From Simmondsia chinensis (taxonomy: Eukaryota > Streptophyta > Magnoliopsida > Caryophyllales > Simmondsiaceae), in the NCBI GenBank assembly GCA_018398585.1, contig JAGTTD010000022.1, forward strand, positions 5,172,501-5,236,500: a stretch of 64,000 nt of DNA. The letters are read 5' to 3'. Numbering within the stretch: the stretch's first letter is position 1; each line of letters opens with the position of its first letter. Shown piece after piece: positions 44,954-56,259 of this stretch. Below the pieces are notes generated by a model, which saw only the letters and a program-made list of their open reading frames with translations, made no database searches and was not told the origin of the DNA. The position numbers and the translations under genes are program-made.

Positions 44954-45047
44954 AAAAGCTAAGGTACTAAAATATAAATTGTAAAGTAAGCGGCCTTTTT
45001 TTATTATTTCTACAAAAGTCAAGGTTATAAAAAGCAAATAACCTTAA

Positions 45048-46073
45048 GACTATGTTTAGAGCATGGAATTGGAGGTGAGGTTGGAATGGGGCCTAAAATT
45101 CCAATTTTGTTGTTTCGTTCACCTATTGAAATTGGAATTACAATTTCAATACCCAATTCTATGGAATTGGATTTTAACTAAAAATCATATTTTCTAATTC
45201 CTTGGGGTGGGGTTAGGAATTGTAATTTCATATTAACTCTATTGACCTAATACCCAAAATGACCCCACTTGATTAATCAAAATATAAGATGACTCAAAAT
45301 TTAAAAACTTAAACATAACCTAAAATTTAACCCGAACTTCTAAATCACCCAACTCGAATTACTTGAGCTTGAAATGATCAAATCATCTTAGCTTAAAGTC
45401 CGAAATAGCCCAACTCGATTGACCCGAAACTCAAGAGGACTCAAATCCATTAAATGAAACTTCTAAACTTGAATGTAATGTAAATAACTGAGCTGAAATG
45501 AAAATAACTCGATCAAATTGACCAAAAACTTAATATGACCTAGATCCAAAATGACCCGACCCATTTCAAACTCAGCCTAAGATGATTCGGAATTTGGAAT
45601 GATATAACTCATTTGTCCTAGAACTAGGATGACTCAAGCTTGAAATGACCTAAATGAACTCAAATCCAATTGATTCTATCTTGAATCCTGTAAAAACCTA
45701 ACCCAACTAACTAAAATCTGATTCAAAACACTAGACGATCCAACGCGATACTCGACCCGATTTGATTTGAATCTCAAAACAACTTGAATTCAAAGTGAAT
45801 TGCTCTGACCATAATAATTTTGGACACCACGTATATCGCTCCAACCAAAATTAAACCGTAGTTGATTTAAAACTCGAAATACTCCAACTCAATTGACCAA
45901 TAATCCTTGATTATTCGAATCATTATATAATTATAATTCTGACCTCGAATTCTTTTGATGAACCAAACAATAAAATTTCAATTCTTTCAAAATTCCGTCA
46001 GAATTGGAATTGGAATTGAAATTGGAATTGCAAGTCTACAATTCAATTCCAATTTCATGTGCCAAACAGTGCC
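45048..46073 (+). mobile_element. Harbinger-like 1-kb element, copy 3
   Basis: It begins GACTATGTTTAGAGCATGG after TAA (45045-45047) and ends GCCAAACAGTGCC. It is the same orientation as copy 2, uninterrupted, and shows the undisturbed junction GAATTGTAATTTCATATTAAC that defines the Helitron-like insertion in copy 2. Non-coding. Confidence 0.65.
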
Positions 46074-46199
46074 GGAGGAAATTTGGATATTAGAAAAATA
46101 TATTTATATATTTAAAAAATTGTTTAAATGTTTAACAAAATATTCTAAATATTCAAACAAATTTTAAAATTAGAAATTATTTTAAAAATTGAGAAAATA

Positions 46200-46620
46200 T
46201 TTGAAAATATTAAAAAAGTGCAAAATATAGTTAAACCCCTAAACTTTACAATTAACCATAATACACCCCTTGCACTTTCAATTTTACAAAATAGCCCCTG
46301 AACTTTATAATTAAATACAACACACTCCCTGTGCTTTCAATTTCATAAAATAGCCCCCTGAACTTTGTAATTAAACAAAACACGCTCCTTATACTTTTAA
46401 TTTTACAAAATAGTCCCTAAACTTTGTTATTATACACAACTCACCCCCTGAACTTTGTTAATAAACATAACTCATCCATTCGACATTAATAAATTTAAAA
46501 TTAAAAAATATACGAAATTTAAAATTTTAAAACAAATTATGAAAAAATTTGGAAAATTTTTGAAAAAATATAATAATATTCTTTAACTTTAATAAAAATT
46601 AAAACAATAAATTTAAAATT
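46200..46620 (+). repeat. Left arm of a long inverted repeat, with 70-80-bp tandem repeats
   Basis: Four imperfect units (46226-46500) each read roughly CCCCTGAACTTT, AATTAAA, ACACC, CTTTCAATTTTACAAAATAG. They are followed by GACATTAATAAATTTAAAATT. The same sequence in reverse occurs at 54810-55140. No gene is present. Confidence 0.7.
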
Positions 46621-47351
46621 TAAAATTAAAAATCATAAAATTTCTAGTTTTATACGCACTGTAGGAATTTATGTTTTTAGACAAAGATAATAGCTTCATA
46701 AAGATAAGAGAATTTTCTCATATTTACATAAAAAAATTTTGTTTTAACTAATTATAGTAAGAACATTATAAATTTAAAAGATAATAAAATATTTTTTAAT
46801 TTTCATAAAAATACTATAAAATAAACTATAAATAAATTTTCCCTATGCGATGCATGGCTGTTGCTTACATTATGCATTTTGAAACTCTACCGGCAAGATG
46901 AATAATCATTGTATGTCTCTAACATAGTTGAATTTTTCCTTGAATATTGTTCATTGTATATTATATTAGTTGTTATAATATACTTCTAAGTAAATAGGTC
47001 TATTATTATTTTCATGCATGTAATTAGATAACAAGATGCACTGTAAACATAGATTTTACCTTGGCCCAATGTGGTCCTAGATTACGTACGAAATAGCTTT
47101 CAATATGTTATTCGCTCTTTACAATTGTAAATCTTGAATAGAAAAAGTGTGGAGTTTAGTATAAATTTGACAAGGGGACTTAATATTTTGGGAAATGTTA
47201 GTGAAAGAAAGTGGGGAAGGTGTAGCGATTTGATTGAGAGAAAATGGGGGAGTGCGTTTATGGAGTAGTTTCCACACTATCAATTTAAATTACAATTTTA
47301 TTTTTCATAGATTATTTAGTTACTGCTAGATGAATATATCTGATTAAAGGA

Positions 47352-50300
47352 TATTAGAATAATGTTAGAATATAATATATTATGGAAAGATTACATTGTT
47401 AGAATATATTATATTATGGAAAGTATATATTGTATATGTTAAATATGTAAATGTTTCTATACATTGTAAGAGATTATATTATTATAAATATGAGAGAGGG
47501 CCTCCTCATTTGGTACGCTCCTCATTCTTTCATGGTAGCAGAGCCATCCCGAGCCCTCTCGTAAAGGCAAACCCTAGCCTTCCTTTTTCCATTAATTCTT
47601 TCCAAAAAAAAAAGGGCTAACCCTAGCCGCCGCCGCCGCCATTAACCCTAGCCCCCTATGGCCTACGCAACATCATCCACCACCTCTCCAGCCCCCGGCG
47701 TCCCCTCCATGCCAATCGTGACACCACCCACCACTGGTGGCACTCCCTCTCTTCCCACACCATTCAGCGTCTCTAACATCTGCCAGCACATATCGTCTAC
47801 ACTCGATTTAAATGATCCATCAACCTACTTAGTATGGCGCCGCTCCTTTATCTCTGCTTGTTGAGGTTATGCTATTGATGACCATCTTGATGGTTCATCC
47901 CTTCCACCTGCTACCTCTGATCCGACCTACCGCTACTGGAGACAGGTTGACAATCTCCTTATCTCTTGGATACTTGGTGCTATTTCCTCTGATCTTGCTA
48001 GTGCTGTGTGTGGCGATGATGATGACTTAACTACTGCATCTTTGTGGAGTTCCATGTCTAGACTTTTTACTGATTTTGCACGATCATGCCAGTTGCAATA
48101 TAAACGAGAATTAACCAATATTAAGAAAGGCAATCTCTCCATGTTAGCATATCTCACAAAAATCAAATCCTTGGCTGATAATCTCAGATCTGTACATGCC
48201 TCTGTTACTGATGTTGATATGCTTTTAGCTGCTGTGGATGGTCTTTCTGATGATAAAGATTTTCATGTTGTTTGTACCTGCATTACATCTAGAGCCCTTT
48301 TTCCGTCATTTATTGAGGCGCGGTCTATGTTACATAACGATCGTGGTTATGGTAACTCATGGATGAAAAACATGTGGGGTCCTAATTACAGGCAGATGCC
48401 ATGGCCCATGCCTCTTTTCTACATGCCATTTCTTCCGCCTCAGTTTGGTTCTGCTCTTTAGGGTGGTAATGTACCTTCTTATCCACAGTCTCATCCTGCA
48501 AATAATGCTTATATCACTGGTTATGGTTTTTACCCAAGTTTTGATACGAGTCAGTTCCCCCCACAGTCCTATTCCACCCCTATTCTTGACTCATCTTGGA
48601 TTATGGATAGCGTGGCTTCCTCCCACATAACAAATAACCCAGATATCCTAACATCCTTGTTTCCATATACTGGTTCTGACAGAATTTCAGTGGGTAATGG
48701 TGCGTCTCTTTCTATTGTGGGCATTAGGTCATGTTTTATTTCTACTCCTGTAGGTCGCTTTACTTTAAGTAAAGTACTATTCGTCCCTGTCTCTCCAAAA
48801 AATTCACTTTCTGTCCGTCAATTTTATTTAGACCATAATTGTCTTCTTGAATTTGACTGTTTTGGTTTTTTTTGTCAAGGATCGTAAATCGAAGTCCACC
48901 GTCATCCGCTGCCTCAGTCCAGGACCTCTCTTTACTGTACCAAGATCCTCCTCCATCCATACATCGTTTGTTGCATCTCGAGTCCCCTCTTCTCTTTGGC
49001 ACCGTCGCTTGGGTCATTCAGGAAAACCAGTTTTGTCTACTTTAGTTAAGCAAAAATTTATTTCTTGTTCTAATTCTTCAGAGTCCAGTTTGTGTCATGC
49101 TTGCCAACTAGGTAAGCATAGTTGTTTACCTTTTCAAAAGTCTGTTACCAATACTACACGTCCTTTTGATATTGTTCATTCTGATGTATGAATATCACCT
49201 ATTATTAGTTTCAGTAGTTTTAAGTATTATTTGTTATTATTGGGTGACTACTCTCATTATGTGTGGATTTACTATATACGTGCCAAATTTGAGGTTTTTG
49301 ACTTTTTTGTTCAGTTTTGTAATCTCGTGTTAAATCAATTTGGTGTGGAAATCAAACATTTTCAATGTGATAATGGTACTGAATACATCAATTGTGACTT
49401 TAATGGCCTTTTTCTACAACCGGGTATTCTCAGCAGGGTCTCTTGTCCTCATATCTCCCAACAAAATGGGAAGGCTGAACGCATGCACCGGACCATTGGT
49501 AACATGATGCGTTCACTCCTCTTCCAGGCCTGCATGCCGTTGGAATTTCGGGTTGAAGCAGTTTCGGTTGCAACTCATAATATAAACTTATCACCATCCA
49601 CTTCCATTAAGAAAAAGATTCCTTTTCAATGTCTATATAAAAAGAAAGTCAATTATGACCACCTTCGGATCATTGGCAGTGCCTGTTATCCAAATTTGAG
49701 TGCAACCACGCCACATAAGCTCGCTCCCCGCTCTAACTTGTGTGTTTTCTTGGGATATCCACCAAGTCATAAAGGTTATAAATGTTTGGATCTCTCCACT
49801 AACAAAGTTTTTATCTCGAGGCATGTTATTTTTGATGAGGCAGACTTTCCCTTTGCACGGTTGGGTACCTTTTCTCAAGCTACAATGGACCATCTTCACC
49901 AAGTTTTTTCCCCGCCTCTTGCATTATCTCCCTTTGCCGGTCTCCCCATGCCACCCCTGCTGGTCGATGCTCCCGCTGCGGCCCCAGCTACCACCGCAGC
50001 TCCGACAGCAGCAGCACCTCAGAACCCAGCGGCTCCCACTGCACCTGCACCAGCACCAGCTCCAGCTCCCGCCGCACCTGCACCAGTTCCCACTGCTCCT
50101 GCAGCCGCACCGGCCCGCCTTCGGTGCCTTTATCCAGTTCTACTCATCCCATGGTCACTCGTGCTCGAGCTGGTATTGTGAAACCTCTTCTCAAACCTTC
50201 TATGCTTGCTCTTAATTTGTTGCCCGAGGTTCCTTTTTTCCAATCAGCAGGCTCTTATTGATGACGATTAGAAGAATGCCATGCTGGATGAATTTAATGC

Positions 50301-51953
50301 TCTTATTCGTAATAAGACATGGGATCTCGTTCCTCCACCCTCTCATGGTAACATTGTTGGTTCCAAGTGGATTTATCGCATAAAGCAAACATCTACGGGT
50401 CAAGTTGAACGGTATAAAGCTTGATTAGTTGCTCAAGGATTCACACAGTGGTATGGCATAGACTACGGTGAAACTTTAGTCCTGTTGTTAAACCTGCTAC
50501 TGTTCGTACTGTCTTGACTATTGCTACTTCTCAGCATTGGCTCATTTATCAGCTTGATGTCAAGAATGCATTTCTTATTGGCACCCTTAATGAAGAGGTC
50601 TATATGAAGCAACCACCGGGTTTTATTAGCTCTCAATATCCTTATCATGTCTGTAAGCTTAACAAGTCTCTCTATGGCCTCAAGCAGGATCCTCGTGCGT
50701 GGTACACCCATTTTGCTACCTTCCTACATTGGTTAGGCTTCCGCAGCTGTAAGTCTGATTCCTCCTTGTTTGTCTTACGTCGAGGACATGACATGGCTAT
50801 ATTACTGGTTTATGTCGATGATATAGTTCTTACTGCTTCCTCTAATGCGGTACTTCAAGACTTGCTTCATTCTTTTCGATCTGAGTTTGACATGACAGAT
50901 TTGGGATGCCTTAATTACTTTCTCGGCGTTTCAGTCTCTCACTTACCTACAGGACTCTTCTTGTCTCAATCCAAGTATGCTCATGACCTACTGGACAGGA
51001 CTAACATACTCTCTTGCAAGCCTGTTGCCACACCTACAGATTCCAAATCAAAACTTTCCATAGAAGATGGCAAGCCCGTATACGATCCGACCTTATACAG
51101 GTCCATTGTTAGTGCCCTTGAATATCTCATCTTTACTTGTCCTGACATTTCTTATGCAGTGCAACAGGTGTGTCTATTTATGCATGCTCCACGCTCATCC
51201 CACTGGATGGCTGTTAAACACATTCTTCGATATATCAAGGGCACAATTGATCATGGTCTGACTATCTCCCCTACTCATTTGGACCAACTCGTGGCATACT
51301 CTGATGCTGATTAGGCTGGTTGCCCTGATACTCGCTGTTCTACTTCTGGATTCTGTGTTTTTCTGGGGGGCAACATTGTGTCTTGGTCCTCCAAACGATA
51401 GCCCACAGTCTCTTGTTCCAGGGTAGAGGCTGAATATTGTGCCGTTGCCAATGCCATCTCCGAATGTTGCTGGCTCCATTCTCTCCTTAGTGAGCTCAGT
51501 CTTCTTCTTCCTCGGGCTACTTTGGTCTATTGTGACAATGTCTCTGCCATGTACTTGTCTACGAATCCTGTTCAGCATGTTCGTACAAAGCATATCGAGA
51601 TCGACATCCATTTCATAAGAGAACGTGTTCAAATGGGTCTTGTTCGAGTTCTTCATGTACCTTCGTCTCAACAATTGCAGATATCTTCACAAAGAGTCTT
51701 CTGCGACATCTCTTTCTTCTTTTCAAGTCCATCCTTCACATTCGGTTACCTCCTGCTTCAGTTGAGGGGGGATGTTAGAATAATGTTAGAATATAATATA
51801 TTATGGAAAGATTACATTGTTAGAATATATTATATTATGAAAAATATATATTGTATAGGTTAAATATGTAAATGTTTCTATATGTTGTAAGAGATTATAT
51901 TATCATAAATATGAAATAGGGCCTCCTCATTTGGTGTGCTCCTCATTGTTTCA
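47352..51953 (+). mobile_element. Ty1-copia LTR retrotransposon, older copy
   Basis: 4602 bp; LTRs 47352-47532 and 51773-51953, each 181 bp. The target duplication AAGGA lies at 47347-47351 and 51954-51958. PBS-like TGGTAGCAGAGC at 47533-47544; polypurine tract GTTGAGGGGGGA ends at 51772. The 5' LTR begins TA instead of TG, a point mutation relative to the 3' LTR. I count about 12 LTR differences (about 6-7%), so it is older than the element at 34376. Each LTR contains two copies of a GTTAGAATATA(A/T)TATATTATGG-like phrase. Confidence 0.93.
47658..51770 (+). pseudogene. Copia gag-pol polyprotein, heavily mutated
   Basis: Gag begins at ATG 47658. In-frame stops: TGA 47862, TAG 48459, TGA 49189, TAG 50269, TGA 50422, TAG 51312, TAG 51399. 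Frameshifts lie in the T-run near 48865-48885, near 50110-50150 and near 50475. Recognisable parts: gag (47658-48461), protease with the catalytic DSG changed to D-S-V (48606), integrase (49000-49560, CDNGTEY, SQQNGKAER, first core D of DDYS changed to G), an Ala-Pro low-complexity linker (about 49970-50120), RT ([13 protein letters not shown]) at 50514-51314, and RNase H to about 51680. It is a dead copy; many changes are C-to-T/G-to-A type, as expected of methylated DNA. Confidence 0.9.
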
Positions 51954-52080
51954 AAGGATTACTTATTTGCTAATTTTTGGGGAGTGGAGGGAACTTGGGA
52001 TTAAAGAGAGAGACAGATTGGAGATAAAACGTTCAAATTGAAATTAACAATAATTTATAAGTATATAAAATAAAAAATTA

Positions 52081-52107
52081 ACCGTGCATCGCACAAGGTA
52101 TATCTAG
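52081..52107 (+). mobile_element. Helitron-like 3' terminus
   Basis: ACCGTGCATCGCACAAGG contains the stem GTGC-ATC-GCAC; it is followed by TATATCTAG and a T, the usual hairpin-CTAG|T end of plant Helitrons. A 5' TC end was not located, so extent is unknown; the copia element at 47352 may lie inside it. Confidence 0.4.
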
Positions 52108-52117
52108 TTTCTTTCTT

Positions 52118-52580
52118 ATCGTATTCAATCTAACTTAATCCAATTTTATGAAATGATTACACATTTTTAATTCAAGAATTTCTTTAATTCCTTTTTAACC
52201 CCCCCCCCCCCCCTCCTAAAAAGGAACATGCCTAGTGCCTCAAAGGCTCCCGCCTATGCAGAGTCGGGGGGGGGGGGAGGGGGGGATATATGCAGCCTTC
52301 CCTCTTTAGGGTGTAAACCTGAAAAGAGGCTGTTTTCCAGTGATCCCAACCTCAATCTAACTTAATCCAATTTTATGAAATGATTACATATTTTTAATTC
52401 AAGAATTTCTTTAATTCCTTTTTAACCAAAAAAAAGGAACATACTCAGTGCCTCAAGGGCTCCCGCCTATACAAGGTCTAGGGGGGCGGATGCATGCAGC
52501 CTTCCCCCTTCATGGTGTGCCCCCAACCTGAGGGTGAGGACTTCCCAGGAGGTCACCCATCCTGGTACTACTCTCGCCCA
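52118..52580. repeat. Tandem duplication of about 229 bp including SINE body
   Basis: The block TCTAACTTAATCCAATTTTA to CCTTTTTAACC plus the reversed SINE module occurs at about 52123-52351 and again at 52352-52580. The first copy lacks a 5S head and carries poly-C and poly-G runs (52198-52213 and about 52265-52285). It is therefore best read as a local duplication, not an independent insertion. Confidence 0.65.
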
Positions 52581-52641
52581 AGTATGCTTAACTTCGGAGT
52601 TTTAATGGGATCCGGTGAAGGCGTGTTGGTGCCCTTTTTGG
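52428..52641 (-). mobile_element. 5S rRNA-headed SINE, copy 2, with 16-bp target duplication
   Basis: Perfect direct repeats TAATTCCTTTTTAACC lie at 52412-52427 and 52642-52657. On the - strand the element starts with a well conserved 5S rRNA head: CACCGGATCCCATTAAAACT, CCGAAGTTAAGCATACTTGG, GCGAGAGTAGTACCAGGATG and GGTGACCTCCTGGGAAG, covering the A-box, intermediate element and C-box of the 5S internal promoter. It then reads CTCAGGTTGGGGGC and the shared module (GGCTGCATGCATCC, CCTAGACCTTG, GGCGGGAGCCCTTGAGGCAC), ending in a T-run. Length about 214 bp. Confidence 0.85.
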
Positions 52642-54480
52642 TAATTCCTTTTTAACCAATATTTTCTAAATTTTTTATTTTTCCATATTTCTCTTATGCT
52701 GTTTATTCTATGTCTTTCAAGTTCATTGTAGAATTATTATTCTGTAAAGGTATTTCTTAACTATATCTTTTTTTTTTTTTTCAATTTGTTTGAAAATTTT
52801 AATTTATTTTATTCATTCATAGTAAGTCAATTAGTTATCATTTTTTGTTTGAGGAATATGCATTATAAGAATTCTTTTGCTATATAAGCAAAGATTTACA
52901 AATATGCATATATAAAAATTATGTGGCCAAGTTTTTAACAAATATGCAGAGATTTACAAATATATGCACAAATATAAAATTCATAAAATAAGTTTGATTA
53001 TGCATTGAATATAAGAATATTAGTAGACTTACCGTGCTAATTCATTTTCGAATGTTGAATTTCTGAAATAAGAGAAGATAGAAAAAAATTAAAAAGAAAA
53101 ATCTAGATAAAGTAAAAGAAAGTAAAAAGGGAAATACATATATGCAGAGATTTACAAATATGCACATATAAAAAATTATGTGGCCAATTTTTAACAAATA
53201 TGCAGAGATTTACAAATATATGCACAAATATAAAATTTATAAAATAAGTTTGAATAAATATTGAACATAAGAATATTAGTGGACTTACCGTGCCAATTCA
53301 TCTTCGAATGTCGAATTTCTAAAATAAGAGAAGATAGAAAATAAATGAGAAAGAAAAATCTAGATGAAGTAAGAGAAAGTAAAAGGGAAATACAGTATAC
53401 TTCTGAAATAAGAGATGAGAATCAAAGAATGAGAAAAAAGAAACGGAAATGAGGTGAGGGAAAACAAAGAGAAAATATGAACTCCCATATTGATTATGAA
53501 GGTTTTATTTTATTTTTTTTCTTATCGCATTTAATCTAACTCGATCCAATTTTATGAAATGATTACATATTTTTAATTCAAAATTTTCTTTAATTCCTTT
53601 TTAACCAATATTTTCTAAATTTTTTATTTTTTTTATATTTCTCTTATACTATTTATTCTATGTCTTTCTAGGTCATTGTAGAATCATTGTTCTGTAAAGA
53701 TATATCTTAACTATCTTATTTTTTTTAATTTGTTTGAAAATTTAAATTTATTTTTTTCATTCATAGTAAGTCAATTAGTTATCATTTTTTTTAGAGAAAT
53801 ATGTATTATAAGAATTCTATTGCTATTAATGCAAAAATTTAAAAATACGCACATATAAAAAATTATGTGGCCAATTTTTTAACAAATATGTAGAGATTTA
53901 TAAATACATGTACAAATATAAAATTTATAAAATAAGTTTGATTACGCATTGAATATAAGAATATTAGTAGACTTACAGTGCCAATTCATCTTCGAATGTT
54001 GAATTTCTGAAATAAGAGAAGATAGAAAAAAATTAGAAAGAAAAATCTAGATGAAGTAAGAGAAAATAAAAGGGAAATACATATATGCCGAGATTTACAA
54101 ATATGCACACATAAAAAATTATGTGGCCAATTTTTAACGAATATACAGAGATTTACAAACATATGCACAAATATAAAGTTTATAAAATAAGTTTGATTAC
54201 ACATTGAATATAAGAATATTAGCAGTCTTATCGTGCCAATTCATCTTCGAATGTCGAATTTTTGAAATAAGAGAAGAGAGAAAAAAAAATGAGAAAGAAA
54301 AATCTATATGAAGTAAGAGAAAGTAAAAGGGAAATACAGTATAGTTACTTCAACAATTCTTCTTTGAATGTCAAATTTCTAAGATAAGAGATAAGAAGAA
54401 AAGAATGAGGAAAAAATTTTTTGAAATGAGGTGCGAGAAAACAAAGGGAAAATATATAAAGTTGTGGGTGGTTATGTTTG
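52642..54480. repeat. Tandem array: two ~0.95-kb units, each with two ~250-bp subunits
   Basis: Large units begin TTAACCAATATTTTCTAAATT at about 52652 and 53602. Within each are two subunits (about 52890, 53140, 53830 and 54085 onward) sharing AGAGATTTACAAATA, AAAATTATGTGGCCAA, ATAAGAATATTAG, AATTCATCTTCGAATG and AAGTAAAAGGGAAATAC. Non-coding and AT-rich. The ordering implies an internal duplication followed by duplication of the whole. Confidence 0.75.
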
Positions 54481-54809
54481 GCTATGGAATAGTAGGTGAT
54501 TAAGATTATAATTAAATATATATTTTTATTATTTATTGAAAAAATTAAAAAGTTGAGATAAAGGATTCAGGAAAGAAAGAGATTTGGAGGGGGTGAGAGA
54601 ATGAAGGGATTTGATATACAAATATTTTATAATTTAATAAAGGATTTATTTATTTATTTATTTTGAATGAACACTTCTCCTTAATACATATTATAGATTA
54701 TAGATTTTTTTTTTAAAAAAAAATCTAAAATCACATTAAAAATTTAAATCTAAAAAATATATGAAATTAAAAATTTGATAATAAATACTAAAAAAATAAT
54801 TTCAAAAAA

Positions 54810-55140
54810 TATTAAAAATAAAATTTAAAAACATTATTGTATTTTTTCAAGTTTTTTTCCAAGAAAATATCTTTCCATAATTTGTTTCAAATTTTTTAAT
54901 TTCATACTTTTTTAATTGAAATTTATTAATGTCTAAGAGGTGTGTTATATTTAGTAATAAAGTTCAAAAGGTAAGTTTTGTGTAATAATAAAGTTCAGGG
55001 GACTGTTTTCAAAAATTAAAAGTGCAGAAGGTATGTTGTATTTAATTACAAAATTCAGGAGGTTATTTTTAAAAATTAAAAGTGCAGGGGGTATATTGTG
55101 GTTAATTGCAAAGTTCAGAGGGTCTAACTATATTTTGCTC
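54810..55140 (-). repeat. Right arm of the long inverted repeat
   Basis: It contains, reversed, the units of 46226-46500 (AAAAGTGCAGGGGGTATATTG, GGTTAATTGCAAAGTTCAG, GGTCTAACTATATTTTGC) and the adjoining TTTATTAATGTC. Arms are about 8.2 kb apart and enclose the copia element, SINE and tandem array. From 55141 to 55733 the sequence is simple AT-rich. Confidence 0.65.
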
Positions 55141-55733
55141 TAAAAAATATTTTAAATATTATTATAATATTTATATATTTAAAAATATTTTAAATATATA
55201 ATATTAAAAATATATATGCAAATTCAATAGTTAAAACACATAATAATATTTAAATATTAAAATACTGAAAAACATGTTTTTGAGTATTTTAATTTATATA
55301 TTAACAAAAATATTTTAAATATTTAAAAAATATTTCAAAGATTTAAAAGGTACATGACATAATAAGAAAAACAAATAGAAAATAGGTGAGATGAACTATG
55401 GTGAGTGGCGACGTTGGTGATGAGCGAAGGTTAGCAATAATAGGGATGATGTCGCTGGGGATAAGTCATCGATATTATAGTAAGAATTATATAATTTTTT
55501 TAAATTTAAAAAAAAAAAAATTAGATATTTAAAGCATCATTCATTATATAAGTAACACATGAAAAATAAAGTAACATATGATTTTTCTCAATATTTTGAT
55601 AAATAATTATTTTTTATTATAATTAAATTTAAAAAATTAAAAAATAATATAAAAAATAAAGTAACATATGAAAAATAAAAAAAGTGTGTTACATTTAAAT
55701 CAAAAAAAAAAATTTTTATGGGTTAATATTTTG

Positions 55734-56172
55734 GGTAAATTACAAAAAACCCCCCTCACAAATAAAATTACTCACTAAACCCTCTAACTTTTGAAAATTT
55801 TTCACTTTACCCCCAAATAAATTTTTTTGACCATTTTGCCCCTCAACGAAAAAAAGTTATATTTTATCTCATAATATTTTTTCCTAAAAATTTTAAAAAT
55901 ATTTTTTATCTTGTGAACTTATATAATATTACTATAATTAATTAAAATAATTACATTTTTATAAATATAAAATATTTAATTTTTATCTAATAATATAAAA
56001 TATTTTTCTAAAAACAAAATTAAATATTATGGGTAAAATGGTCAAAAAAAAGTTATATGGGCTTAAGTGATAAATTTTTAAAAGTGAAAAAATTCTGTGA
56101 GTACTTTTATTTGTGAGAAAAAAAAATTTTTTTTAAAGCAAAAAATAAAAAAGTTATCTGTAATTTATACTA
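55734..56172. mobile_element. Foldback MITE
   Basis: The left arm (GTAAATTACAAAAAACCCC, CTCACAAATAAAATTACTCAC) is inverse to the right arm (GTGAGTACTTTTATTTGTGAG, GTTATCTGTAATTTATAC). About 440 bp, non-coding. GTAAATTACA ends resemble Mutator-type MITEs; no clear target duplication. Confidence 0.6.
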
Positions 56173-56259
56173 TTTACATTTTTTAAAATTGTCCAACCAA
56201 ACACGGGAAAAAGATAAAAAATTTCATGTATTAATAATGACCTCGTTAACAATTGTATA

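Noticed and set aside
46840..46870. Second Helitron 3' end (CTATGCGATGCATGG)
   Set aside because: Hairpin-like core is present but the CTAG terminus is missing in either orientation.
49700..50215. 171-residue ORF
   Set aside because: Alternative-frame shadow of the Ala-Pro linker and integrase C-terminus of the older copia element.
52530..52635. Functional 5S rRNA gene on the - strand
   Set aside because: The 5S-like head lacks an intact 5' start and runs into SINE sequence with flanking target duplications; it is a retroposon part, not a gene.
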